Shown one piece after another: positions 1-6,359 of a DNA stretch of 11,974 bases. This stretch comes from Acidilobaceae archaeon (GTDB lineage: Archaea > Thermoproteota > Thermoprotei_A > Sulfolobales > Acidilobaceae). Below the pieces are notes generated by a model, which did no database searches, had not been told where the DNA came from, and was given only the letters and a program-made list of their open reading frames with translations. Every line of letters starts with the position of its first letter. The stretch's first letter is position 1. The translations under genes and the position numbers were made by a program. Location: contig JALSQM010000064.1 in NCBI GenBank assembly GCA_026985385.1, positions 1 through 11,974 of the forward strand, given 5' to 3'.

Positions 1-348
1 GAGCTAGTGGGTAGCCTAGCCGAGGCAGTGAAGAGGGCGTTGCGGGGGAAGAGCTTCATACACAAGCTCGTAGTCGAGGTCTCGAAGCCTGAGGACGCCC
101 TAACAGCTGCGAGGCTGGGAGCGGATGTCGTGATGCTAGACAATATGAGCGTGGAGGAAGCCTCAGAGGCCCTGAGGCTCCTAGAGGAGGCCGGTCTCCG
201 CGGTAGGGTTATAGTTGAGGTGAGCGGGGGCATAGGCCCAGATAACATAGTGGATTATGCCTCCCTAGGAGTAGACGTGGTGAGCACTAGCTACCCCTTC
301 TACAGGCCGGAGCGCATCGACTTATCGGCCGAGATGGTGAGGCCCTAG
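1..348 (+). CDS. nadC: Quinolinate phosphoribosyltransferase (nicotinate-nucleotide pyrophosphorylase), C-terminal part
   Basis: This is the 3' end of a gene that begins before the window; the frame is open from base 1 and ends in TAG. The family makes nicotinate mononucleotide from quinolinate and PRPP, releasing CO2, in cytosolic de novo NAD synthesis. The visible stretch matches the C-terminal alpha/beta barrel: the strand KLVVEVS, the family signature GADVVMLDNMS, then VIVEVSGGI, which in the family belongs to the phosphate-binding region. The final barrel strand reads DVVSTSYPFYRPERIDLS where many homologues have a GALTHS-like motif, so this end is divergent. The GTG at 7 is an internal codon, not a likely start. 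nadX follows immediately downstream, which supports a NAD pathway role. ModD-like paralogues share the fold but are less likely next to nadX. Confidence 0.9.
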   Translation, partial: ELVGSLAEAVKRALRGKSFIHKLVVEVSKPEDALTAARLGADVVMLDNMSVEEASEALRLLEEAGLRGRVIVEVSGGIGPDNIVDYASLGVDVVSTSYPFYRPERIDLSAEMVRP

Positions 349-360
349 GGGGTGGCTCTG

Positions 361-1146
361 ATGGCTAGGAGGGTAGGGTTGATTGGGTGTGGCTCGATAG
401 GCGGGGAGATAGTGAAGGCGATAGCCTCAGGCGTTGTTAAAGCAGAGCTAGTAGGCCTCTTCGACATATATCCTGAGCGGTGTAGAAGCCTACTAGAGTC
501 AACGGGCATTAGCGCCAGGATAGTCGAGGGCCTGGAGGAGCTCCTAGAGCTAAAGCCCGACCTGGTAGTGGAGGCTGCGAGCCAGGAGGCTGTCAGGAGG
601 TATGCTACCAGGATCCTCGAGGCGGGGGTGGACCTCGTAGTCATGAGTGTTGGAGCGCTGCTGGATCCCAAGCTAGCTGAAGCGCTGAGGGAGGCATCGG
701 CTCGGGGTGGTGCCAGGGTCTACGCGCCCACGGGGGCAATAGCGGCGCTCGACGCAATCAGGGCCGCAAAGCTCTCCGGTATTAAGAGGATCCTCCTCAG
801 AACAGTGAAGAACCCTAAGAGCCTCGGCGTCGAGGCCAGCTCTAGGAGGATCCTCTTCAGGGGACCAGCCTCCGAGGCCGTTAAGAGATTCCCCTTCAAT
901 GTAAACGTCGCGGCCGCCCTAACGCTTGCATCGGGTGTTGAGGTTGAGGTGGAAGTAGTCGCCGATCCCTCCGTTGGGAGGAACACCCACATAATAATAG
1001 TTGAGTCGAATGCCTCGAGGATAGAGGTCAAGGTAGAGAACATTCCAAGCCCCTCGAACCCCAAGACGAGCTGGCTAGCGGCCCTCTCAGCAGTGGAGCT
1101 ACTCAGAAGGCTCACGGGTGGCGACTGGCTGGTCGTCGGGAGCTAG
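361..1146 (+). CDS. nadX: L-aspartate dehydrogenase
   Basis: The enzyme oxidises L-aspartate to iminoaspartate with NAD(P)+, supplying quinolinate synthase (NadA) in place of the FAD enzyme NadB. The protein has 261 residues, usual for the family. A Rossmann domain opens with GLIGCGSIGGE (GxGxxG at residues 9-14), followed by the APTGAIAALDAI motif typical of aspartate dehydrogenases. The C-terminal half carries PFNVNVAAALTLASG, RNTHIIIVES with a candidate catalytic histidine, and ENIPSPSNPKTSWLAALSA, all close to archaeal NadX. ATG 361 is preferred because GGGGGTGG at 348-355 ends 5 nt upstream; a GTG at 352 would add three residues but lies inside that ribosome binding site. It sits 12 nt after nadC, so the two are surely co-transcribed. 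Its stop lies one base from that of the convergent transporter gene. A plain oxidoreductase annotation would be under-specific. Confidence 0.93.
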   Translation: MARRVGLIGCGSIGGEIVKAIASGVVKAELVGLFDIYPERCRSLLESTGISARIVEGLEELLELKPDLVVEAASQEAVRRYATRILEAGVDLVVMSVGALLDPKLAEALREASARGGARVYAPTGAIAALDAIRAAKLSGIKRILLRTVKNPKSLGVEASSRRILFRGPASEAVKRFPFNVNVAAALTLASGVEVEVEVVADPSVGRNTHIIIVESNASRIEVKVENIPSPSNPKTSWLAALSAVELLRRLTGGDWLVVGS

Positions 1147-1147
1147 C

Positions 1148-2353
1148 TCAAGCTACGCCCCGCGCTAGCGTTGCTATCACGAGGGAGCCCGTGAGATCCA
1201 CGAGGGCCGTTATGAGGGGTAGGGCTGCGTTGTCCGGGTCTAGGCTAAGCTTGTAGGCCGCCGCAGCGACCCCGACGCCCATGGCGCTGCCTAGGGCTAC
1301 TATAAGCGAGCCGCCGCCGACTATCGCCGTAAGCATGCCCCTCGGGTGCAGGGGTAGGCCTAGGATCCTCCCCCATGCGATCCCGAGACCTGTGAGCACC
1401 AGGAGGTTTGGTAGCGTGCCGAGGAGGGCTTCGGCCATCATTGCTGGCGCGTAGGCGAGCAGCCTCTCAGGCCCATAGAGGTGTATGATTGTTGAGCTCC
1501 TACTAGTCACAACGGAGGCGGATGCTCCAGTGTCTTCGAGGAGGCTGGCAACTATGTGTATGAGCCCCGCGGTGTAGAGTACCGCCCTCGCCCTCGACAG
1601 CACGCCGCCCGCGATGCTCTCGACGACGGCGGTTAGGATCATAGCCACTACCAGGTCCCTAACAGTTGAGGCCAGCCTCCCCCCGAGCCTAGCGGCCACT
1701 ACAAGGCCCGTGAAGGCCGCCCAGAGGGTTAGGAATGCCGCTATCCCTTCCACACTCCTCGAAGCAATCAACAGCGCTGCGAGCACCAGCGATGGTATGG
1801 AGACTATATCGCCCACCACAGTCAGAACGGGGGCTGCCACGTTGTCCGGGTTAACCCCCCTCCTATACACCCATACAGCAACGAAAACCGTGAAGGGTAT
1901 CATCGCCACAAGCACTAGGGCGCTGGAGATCCCCGCCGCAGCTATCGCTCGGAGCCCGCTGATCCCCGAGGCCGCAGCCGCCATGAGGGCTATGATAACG
2001 CTAGCAGCGAACGAGGCCACCACCGCCGCCGGCGCCTCGGACCTCATGACGCCGGAGATGCTGGTCTCGCCGATGCCTAGCTGGAGGCGGGTCGATATCC
2101 TAGCCGCCATGGCCGACATGTTGCCGCCCCTGAGGTTCGCCAAGCCGGGTAGTAGGGCTAGGATTATGGGGTAGGTCCTGAGGGCCCACGCGAAGTAGGC
2201 TGACACGAATACGTTGAAGATGTCTCCAACGTTTGCTATCAGGACCCCAGACATTATCTCGAGGACATGCCTGAGGCGGGGGCCCCTGAGACCCCAGGGC
2301 CTCCTGAGCCCGAGTAGCGCCCCCCAGGGCCCCCGCCTCAAGTCACCCACCAT
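1148..2353 (-). CDS. SLC41/MgtE-type divalent cation (Mg2+) transporter with two MgtE repeats
   Basis: A 401-residue, very hydrophobic membrane protein with about ten predicted membrane segments. It contains two copies of the MgtE integral-membrane module. The first half has PGLANLRGGNMSAMAARIST (69-88) and VNPDNVAAPVLTVVGD (167-182); the second has the weaker LLEDTGASASVVTSRSST (271-288) and LDPDNAALPLITALVD (371-386). Bacterial MgtE has one five-helix module and cytosolic gating domains; this protein has two modules and no such domains, as in SLC41 carriers. Transport of Mg2+ or a similar ion is inferred from the family. The N-terminus is Arg- and Gly-rich. ATG 2353 has no clear Shine-Dalgarno; a weak AT-rich box at 2374-2380 would allow a leaderless message. 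It lies 31 bp after rps2 on the same strand, so read-through from the ribosomal operon is also possible. An inverted repeat encloses the start codon. Confidence 0.8.
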   Translation of the reverse strand: MVGDLRRGPWGALLGLRRPWGLRGPRLRHVLEIMSGVLIANVGDIFNVFVSAYFAWALRTYPIILALLPGLANLRGGNMSAMAARISTRLQLGIGETSISGVMRSEAPAAVVASFAASVIIALMAAAASGISGLRAIAAAGISSALVLVAMIPFTVFVAVWVYRRGVNPDNVAAPVLTVVGDIVSIPSLVLAALLIASRSVEGIAAFLTLWAAFTGLVVAARLGGRLASTVRDLVVAMILTAVVESIAGGVLSRARAVLYTAGLIHIVASLLEDTGASASVVTSRSSTIIHLYGPERLLAYAPAMMAEALLGTLPNLLVLTGLGIAWGRILGLPLHPRGMLTAIVGGGSLIVALGSAMGVGVAAAAYKLSLDPDNAALPLITALVDLTGSLVIATLARGVA

Positions 2354-2371
2354 AAGAGGCCCTGGGGGGCG
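2318..2371. repeat. Perfect 14-bp inverted repeat around the transporter start codon
   Basis: Arms CGCCCCCCAGGGCC (2318-2331) and GGCCCTGGGGGGCG (2358-2371) are exact reverse complements separated by 26 bases. The loop holds the ATG (2351-2353) of the transporter gene. In RNA made from the minus strand this would be a GC-only hairpin with the start codon in its loop. On the plus strand the right arm is followed by GGG and TTTT, so it also looks like a terminator, but no plus-strand gene precedes it. A further partial copy, CCCCAGGGCC, lies at 2292-2301 inside the gene. Confidence 0.7.
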
Positions 2372-2373
2372 GG

Positions 2374-2380
2374 GTTTTAG
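2374..2380 (-). promoter_or_regulatory. Weak TATA-like element for the transporter gene
   Basis: On the minus strand the spacer reads CTAAAAC in an otherwise GC-only stretch, about 24 bases upstream of ATG 2353. This is the archaeal TATA distance for a leaderless transcript, which would explain the absent ribosome binding site. The match to a TATA consensus is poor and the purine-A BRE is unclear. Confidence 0.3.
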
Positions 2381-2384
2381 TGGT

Positions 2385-3002
2385 CTAGTGGGGGATCCTC
2401 GTGGCCATGAAGGCCTCGTACGGCACGTCTAGATCCTCATCCGGCTTTAGGATCCCGCGGTTCCTGAGTATCTCCCTGGTGAGTATCCAGTATAGCAGGG
2501 CCAGGCTCCTCCTACCCTTATTGTTCGCGGGTATGACAAAGTCTATGTTCTCGACCTTATTATCAGTGTCGGCGAAGGCGACCACGGGGACTCCGACTTT
2601 CGATGCCTCCTCTATGGCCTGCCTGTCGGTTCTGGGGTCAGTCACTAGGACCACGTCTGGCTCCATGTAGTACTCTAGGTGGGGATTCGTGAACACTCCC
2701 GGGATCACCCTGCCAAGTATGGTCTTGCACTTAACCCTCTCACACATCATAGAGGCGGGCTTCTGCCCGTAGAGCCTGGTTGAGACGACGACTATCTTCT
2801 CAGGAGGCTCGTATCTCGCCAGGAACCTAGCGGCTATCCTTAGCCTCTCATCTATCTTCATGACGTCGAATATGTAGAAGCCGTCCGGGTGTATCCTGTA
2901 GACGAACTGCCTCATGTACTTGGTGCATATCTGAGTCCCAAACACCACGCCAGCCTTCTTGTAGAGCTCCACGGGGACCAGGGTCTCCCTCTGACTGCTC
3001 AC
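2385..3002 (-). CDS. rps2: 30S ribosomal protein uS2 (S2)
   Basis: Small-subunit protein uS2, 205 residues, the usual archaeal length without the bacterial insertion. Recognisable blocks include LVPVELYKKAGVVFGTQICTKYM near the N-terminus, HPDGFYIFDVMKIDERLRIAARFLARY, then GRVIPGVFTNP, EPDVVLVTDPRTDRQAIEEASKVGVPVVAFADTDN and FVIPANNKGRRSLALLYWILTRE. The last two carry the family signature. The start is a GTG at 3002, and its first four bases overlap the rpoN stop (GTGA). A strong ribosome binding site, GGGAGGTGGTG at 3007-3017, lies inside the end of rpoN, so translation is probably coupled. It is the last ribosomal gene of the operon; the transporter gene follows after 31 bp. Confidence 0.97.
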   Translation of the reverse strand: MSSQRETLVPVELYKKAGVVFGTQICTKYMRQFVYRIHPDGFYIFDVMKIDERLRIAARFLARYEPPEKIVVVSTRLYGQKPASMMCERVKCKTILGRVIPGVFTNPHLEYYMEPDVVLVTDPRTDRQAIEEASKVGVPVVAFADTDNKVENIDFVIPANNKGRRSLALLYWILTREILRNRGILKPDEDLDVPYEAFMATRIPH

Positions 3003-3250
3003 TCCACACCACCTCCCAGGGTCTCCCCCTGCATCTGGCGGGCAGCCCTCATCCTTATAACGTGGTACATGGCCATCTCCTCTATGTAGGTTACACTCGT
3101 GAAGAGCGTCCTCCTACAGCAGTACCTATAGACCCCCAGGTCGTCGAGGACCTTGGAGGGATCCTCCCCGGCCCTCACCCTCCTCTGGAACTCTTCCCAG
3201 AGGTGGCCCAGAGGGGCCCCGCAGGTGAAACACCTGACTGGAGGTAGCAC
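2999..3250 (-). CDS. rpoN: DNA-directed RNA polymerase subunit N (Rpb10 homologue)
   Basis: Small zinc-binding assembly subunit of RNA polymerase, in the D-L-N-P platform. The start is called at GTG 3250, not at the upstream ATG 3271. From 3250 the four zinc ligands fall at C7, C10, C44 and C45, the exact Rpb10 positions (LPPVRCFTCG and YRYCCRR), and GGGGGTG at 3258-3264 ends 7 nt upstream. ATG 3271 would add seven residues (MPRGCLA) and abut the rps9 stop. The protein is 83 residues, longer than the roughly 65-70 usual for the family. The extra tail (after VTYIEEMAMYHVIRMRAA) encodes the ribosome binding site of rps2, and the stop overlaps the rps2 GTG by 4 nt. It follows rps9 after 21 bp. 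Identity is secure; only the start is in question. Confidence 0.95.
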   Translation of the reverse strand: MLPPVRCFTCGAPLGHLWEEFQRRVRAGEDPSKVLDDLGVYRYCCRRTLFTSVTYIEEMAMYHVIRMRAARQMQGETLGGGVE

Positions 3251-3257
3251 CGCTAGA

Positions 3258-3264
3258 CACCCCC
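3258..3264 (-). promoter_or_regulatory. Ribosome binding site that decides the rpoN start
   Basis: The minus strand reads GGGGGTG, 7 nt before GTG 3250. The site lies inside the reading frame that the upstream ATG at 3271 would open, and so favours the shorter protein with canonical Rpb10 cysteine spacing. Confidence 0.65.
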
Positions 3265-3271
3265 GAGGCAT

Positions 3272-3721
3272 CTACCTGTAGCTCTTCTGCCAGCGCCTCC
3301 TAGCGCTGTACCTCATGTACTTCTCGGGCTCCGTCCTCCTCGGGTCGCCGGCTAGCATTGTCCTATCGTACTCTTCGAACACCTCCCTAAGCCTCTCAGC
3401 GATCTCATTCATAGCCCTACACTCCTCGCCTTCACCCTCGCAGCGGAAGTACTCCACCAGCCCCCTAGCTATGGCCATCCTGACGGCGTCGGCCTGCCCC
3501 ATGACTCCACCGCCCTGTACGTTGACGTCTATGTCGACTAGGCTCCTCACCTTCTCCCCCGCTAGGAGGAGGGGCTCCATCATCTTTATGCGGGCCATCT
3601 CGATGGGGTACAACTCTATGGGGATCCTGTTCACCCTAACCCTACCCTTACCGGGCCTTATAACGGCCCTCGCTATGGCCCTCTTCCTCTTACCCGTAGC
3701 TATCACTATTCTCGCGCTCAA
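3272..3721 (-). CDS. rps9: 30S ribosomal protein uS9 (S9)
   Basis: Small-subunit protein uS9, 149 residues. The N-terminal GKRKRAIARAVIRPGKGRVRVNRIPIELYP, the central DIDVNVQGGGVMGQADAVRMAIARGLVEYF and the C-terminal RRTEPEKYMRYSARRRWQKSYR are diagnostic. In the ribosome the basic tail of this family reaches the P-site tRNA. The start is TTG at 3721, which shares TTGA with the rpl13 stop; purine-rich GGTGAGGTGG at the end of rpl13 can act as ribosome binding site. The first residues, MSARIVIATGKRKRA, fit the archaeal family, so no upstream start is needed. There is an acidic cysteine-containing insertion (FRCEGEGEECRAM) in the middle helix. Confidence 0.97.
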   Translation of the reverse strand: MSARIVIATGKRKRAIARAVIRPGKGRVRVNRIPIELYPIEMARIKMMEPLLLAGEKVRSLVDIDVNVQGGGVMGQADAVRMAIARGLVEYFRCEGEGEECRAMNEIAERLREVFEEYDRTMLAGDPRRTEPEKYMRYSARRRWQKSYR

Positions 3722-4173
3722 ACCTCCACCTCACCCCTCCAGCCCAGCTCCCTCGCTATCCTACCGAGGGTAACATAGCCTCTCGAGAGCCTCGAGGCGT
3801 CAGCCTCCTTGAAGCGCAGTAGCTCCCGGGACTGGAACTCCCTTGGAACGCCAATATACGCCTTGAGCCTCTTAAGGGCCTCCCTCCCCCTCCTATTATG
3901 CTTGGGCAGCATGCCCCGCACGGCGGCCTTGAAGAGGCGTATGGGGCTCCTAGGCCTCTTGGGCCTGAGCCTGTGGCTGTAATGGCTCTTAACCCCTAGA
4001 ATGGTCCTCTTGTAGGACTGTATCACCATGACGGGATCCCCGCTCACTACCACGTCCTGCACATTCACCACAACAACCCTCTTGCCCTCGAGTAGCTTCT
4101 TAGCCACTATGCTCGCAAGCCTACCCAGTATGTGTCCCCTACCATCAATGACTAGGAGATCACCCTCACTCAT
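3718..4173 (-). CDS. rpl13: 50S ribosomal protein uL13 (L13)
   Basis: Large-subunit protein uL13, 151 residues from the chosen ATG. Motifs in order: LLVIDGRGHILGRLASIVAKKLLEGKRVVVVN at the N-terminus, VVSGDPVMVIQSYKR, SHYSHRLRPKRPRSPIRLFKAAVRGMLPKHNRRGREALKRLKAYIGVPREF, the family signature. ATG 4173 is preferred: GGGGGTG (4182-4188) ends 8 nt upstream, and SEGDLLVIDG is the normal family beginning. A GTG at 4182, three codons earlier, is part of that ribosome binding site. It follows rpl18e after a 14-bp spacer. Its stop TGA overlaps the TTG start of rps9, so the two are likely translated in a coupled way. Confidence 0.97.
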   Translation of the reverse strand: MSEGDLLVIDGRGHILGRLASIVAKKLLEGKRVVVVNVQDVVVSGDPVMVIQSYKRTILGVKSHYSHRLRPKRPRSPIRLFKAAVRGMLPKHNRRGREALKRLKAYIGVPREFQSRELLRFKEADASRLSRGYVTLGRIARELGWRGEVEV

Positions 4174-4187
4174 GCGCTTCACACCCC

Positions 4188-4550
4188 CTAGATTAGGATC
4201 CTCACGCCACGGGCGGTCTTGTTCTCCTCTAAGAGCTGCTTGATCGTTAAGGCCCTCCCACCCGCAGCCCTTATCTTGCGGAGGGCCTCAGCGCTGAAGG
4301 CATACGCTGCAACGGTTACGGGTTTCTCGAGGCTCCCCGCCCCTAGTACCTTGCCTGGCACCACCACTACCTCGCCCTCCCTGGCGTACCTGTTTATCTT
4401 TGATAGGTTGACCTCGACCCTCCTCCTGGTGGGTCTGAGCAGGAGCTCGGCCACGTATCTCCAGGCGGGGGCGTTGTAGGCCCTGCTGGCCTTGCGCAGC
4501 TCGTGTGCGAGCCTCCTCAACTCGAAGTTCGTGGGGCCAGTCCTCTTCAC
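4188..4550 (-). CDS. rpl18e: 50S ribosomal protein eL18 (L18e)
   Basis: Large-subunit protein eL18, found in archaea and eukaryotes but not bacteria; at 120 residues it has the archaeal length. The N-terminus is MKRTGPTNFELRRLAHELRKASRAYNAPAWRYVAELLLRPTRRRVEVNLSKINRYA; the core VVVVPGKVLGAGSLEKPVTVAAYAFSAEALRKI and the C-terminal ending ENKTARGVRILI are typical. It starts with GTG 4550, whose GTGA overlaps the rpoD stop. GGCGGTGATAGG inside the last rpoD codons provides the ribosome binding site. Its position between rpoD and rpl13 is the classical archaeal order. Confidence 0.97.
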   Translation of the reverse strand: MKRTGPTNFELRRLAHELRKASRAYNAPAWRYVAELLLRPTRRRVEVNLSKINRYAREGEVVVVPGKVLGAGSLEKPVTVAAYAFSAEALRKIRAAGGRALTIKQLLEENKTARGVRILI

Positions 4551-5398
4551 TGCCTATCACCGCCCAGCTTGTCCAGCTCCTCCAGCAGCCTCCTGGCGCG
4601 CTCCTCTAGCCTTTTAGCAGCCTCTAAAACTATTCGCTCCGGCCTTAGGGCCCCCGTGGATTCAACCTCGAGTATGAGGCGATCCCTATCGTACTCCACC
4701 TCGAGAGCCCCCCGGCACGCCTCCTCGGCGCAGTAGAGGAGGCCGCTAGTCCTCCTAAGCTGGGGCATTGCCACGCTACCCTTACCACCCGACTCGAGTA
4801 GCTTCCTGACCTCGGGGTAGGCCTCCAGGCACTCTAGGCACTGGGGCGTGGCGGCCTCGGAGTTGTAGTGGATGACCGGCGTGTAGCGTAGAACACTTAC
4901 GGAGGCCGGGCTCCACTTGCCGTGTTCACTTCCCCTGCCGAGCCTGGCGTAGGCGACTACATGGAGCCTCTGCCCGGGGGCGAGGTAGGTTATCGGTGTC
5001 TCCGGGTAGACCGGGGCAACGTCGGGGTCGCTTGAGACGAGCTGTCCAGCCTTGACGTATCTACCCGAGTCAGCGTCCTCGGGCACCTCATCTTCTAGGA
5101 CAAGCTCGACATAGCAGGATCTATCGGTCTCCTTGGCCCCGCGGCACTCCTCGGGTGGTTTATACTTCTTCAGGGCTTCATCGCTCTTAAGCACGATCAA
5201 GCCCAGCCTGTGGGCTATTATCTCGTCGTGGACCCCAGTATTGTTATCGTAGAAGTAGGCGAAGTCAATGGCCATAGTTGGAACGTCTGAGAGCACGAGC
5301 CTCCTTATAGCGTTGACCACGGCGACGTGATACCCTCTAACCATGAGGATTATCCTGTTGTCATCGTGATGCAGAACCTCTATACTAGGCTCGGCCAA
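4547..5398 (-). CDS. rpoD: DNA-directed RNA polymerase subunit D (Rpb3/alpha homologue)
   Basis: RNA polymerase assembly subunit, counterpart of Rpb3/AC40 and bacterial alpha, 283 residues. The dimerisation domain shows RGYHVAVVNAIRRLVLSDVPTMAIDFAYFYDNNTGVHDEIIAHRLGLIVL (residues 21-70), the signature of the family. The insert domain runs to about 165 and ends with WSPASVSVLRYTPVI. The following ferredoxin-like domain has C187, C190, C223 and C228; C85 and C95 lie earlier. This is not a standard CxxCxxCxxxC set, so a canonical 4Fe-4S cluster is doubtful. The C-terminal part (233-283) returns to the dimerisation fold and ends in a charged helix. The start is TTG 5398, with GGAGAGGTG (5407-5415) 8 nt upstream and a 30-bp spacer from rps11. 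It overlaps rpl18e by 4 nt. Confidence 0.96.
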   Translation of the reverse strand: MAEPSIEVLHHDDNRIILMVRGYHVAVVNAIRRLVLSDVPTMAIDFAYFYDNNTGVHDEIIAHRLGLIVLKSDEALKKYKPPEECRGAKETDRSCYVELVLEDEVPEDADSGRYVKAGQLVSSDPDVAPVYPETPITYLAPGQRLHVVAYARLGRGSEHGKWSPASVSVLRYTPVIHYNSEAATPQCLECLEAYPEVRKLLESGGKGSVAMPQLRRTSGLLYCAEEACRGALEVEYDRDRLILEVESTGALRPERIVLEAAKRLEERARRLLEELDKLGGDRQ

Positions 5399-5428
5399 GA
5401 CGCTGGCACCTCTCCCGAGAGGAGGGGG

Positions 5429-5830
5429 CTAGACTCTCCTACCCCTCCTGCCGCCGGGCCTCCTGGTTGTGTCGTGGGGTATCGGCGTTACATCCTCTAT
5501 TCTGCCTATAATGAAGCCCGCCCTAGCCAGGGCCCTTATCGCCGCCTGAGCCCCCGGGCCGGGGGTCTTGGGGCCGTGGCCGCCGGGCGCCCTAACCTTG
5601 ATGTGGATGGCAACGATACCCCTCTCCATGGCCTTCTGGGCCGCCCTGCTGGCAGCCATCATGGCGGCGTAGGGGCTTGGCTTCTCCCTGTCGGCCTTAA
5701 CCACCATGCCGCCTGAGACCCTGGCCACGGTCTCGGCGCCCGTTAGATCTGTTATGTGCACTATAGTGTTGTTGAAGCTGCTATAGATGTGGGCTACCCC
5801 CCACTTGAGCTCCCTCTGATACATGGCCAT
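5429..5830 (-). CDS. rps11: 30S ribosomal protein uS11 (S11)
   Basis: Small-subunit protein uS11, 133 residues, part of the platform of the 30S subunit. It is recognised by WGVAHIYSSFNNTIVHITDLTGAETVARVSGGMVVKADREKPSPYAAM, by VRAPGGHGPKTPGPGAQAAIRALARAGFIIGRIEDVTPIPHD and by the basic tail TTRRPGGRRGRRV. ATG 5830 is chosen over ATG 5824 because AGGAGGTGAG (5836-5845), the best ribosome binding site in the window, ends 5 nt upstream of 5830. That site overlaps the TAG of rps4, leaving only 13 bp between the genes. The high basic content and lack of oddities fit an ordinary, highly expressed protein. Confidence 0.98.
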   Translation of the reverse strand: MAMYQRELKWGVAHIYSSFNNTIVHITDLTGAETVARVSGGMVVKADREKPSPYAAMMAASRAAQKAMERGIVAIHIKVRAPGGHGPKTPGPGAQAAIRALARAGFIIGRIEDVTPIPHDTTRRPGGRRGRRV

Positions 5831-5843
5831 CCAGTCTCACCTC

Positions 5844-6353
5844 CTAGGCGGCCTGCTGCTGGGCCCGCTCCTTAAATGGGCTCCCCGGGGCGTAGTCTAT
5901 CTTGTCCTCCTCATCCCTCGAGACGAGGTAGCCGGGGCTCGTCACCCTCCTGCCTGCTATGGCTATGTGCCCGTGCACTATGAGCTGCCTTGCCTGATGT
6001 ATGGTTCTGGCGAGGCCCCTCTTCCACACTATAGTCTGGAGCCTCCTCTCGAGTATGTGCTCGGCCGTGAGGCCCAGGACATCGTCGAGCGTAGCGTTCT
6101 CAGCTACTAGCCCCATCTTATACAGCCTGCTCAGAAGAGCCCTCTCCCTCTCCCTCCTGACGTCCTCGGGCAGGCCTAGGAGCCCCCTAGCCATGTGCCT
6201 GAACTTCCTGGCGAGTGTTGCCGCCCTCCATAGCTCCCTCTTGTTCTTGAGGCCGTACCTCCCCATCAACTCCAGCTCTTGGAGCAGCCTCTCCTTTATC
6301 CAGGGGTGCTTGGGGCCCTCCCACTTCTTCCTAGGCTTCCTAGGATCCCCCAT
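5844..6353 (-). CDS. rps4: 30S ribosomal protein uS4 (S4)
   Basis: Small-subunit protein uS4, 169 residues, which binds 16S rRNA early in 30S assembly. The N-terminus MGDPRKPRKKWEGPKHPWIKERLLQELELMGRYGLKNKRELWRA is the archaeal/eukaryotic form. The S4 RNA-binding domain lies near residues 104-155: LERRLQTIVWKRGLARTIHQARQLIVHGHIAIAGRRVTSPGYLV. The tail PFKERAQQQAA is low complexity. ATG 6353 is preceded by GAGGTGA 6 nt upstream, within the end of rps13. The spacer between rps13 and rps4 is only 6 bp. The order rps13-rps4-rps11 matches archaea; bacteria have S13-S11-S4. Confidence 0.98.
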   Translation of the reverse strand: MGDPRKPRKKWEGPKHPWIKERLLQELELMGRYGLKNKRELWRAATLARKFRHMARGLLGLPEDVRRERERALLSRLYKMGLVAENATLDDVLGLTAEHILERRLQTIVWKRGLARTIHQARQLIVHGHIAIAGRRVTSPGYLVSRDEEDKIDYAPGSPFKERAQQQAA

Positions 6354-6359
6354 GCGGCG

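Noticed and set aside
1614..2174. 186-codon plus-strand open frame opposite the transporter gene
   Set aside because: It lies wholly antisense to the MgtE-type gene, is Ala/Thr/Ile-rich with no family motif, and owes its openness to GC-rich codons on the other strand.
2354..2384. Intrinsic terminator after rps2
   Set aside because: The T-run next to the GC stem is on the plus strand, the wrong direction for rps2; on the minus strand it is an A-run before the stem.
3248..3271. ATG 3271 as start of rpoN
   Set aside because: It would shift the zinc cysteines to 14, 17, 51 and 52 instead of the canonical 7, 10, 44 and 45; GTG 3250 has a good ribosome binding site.
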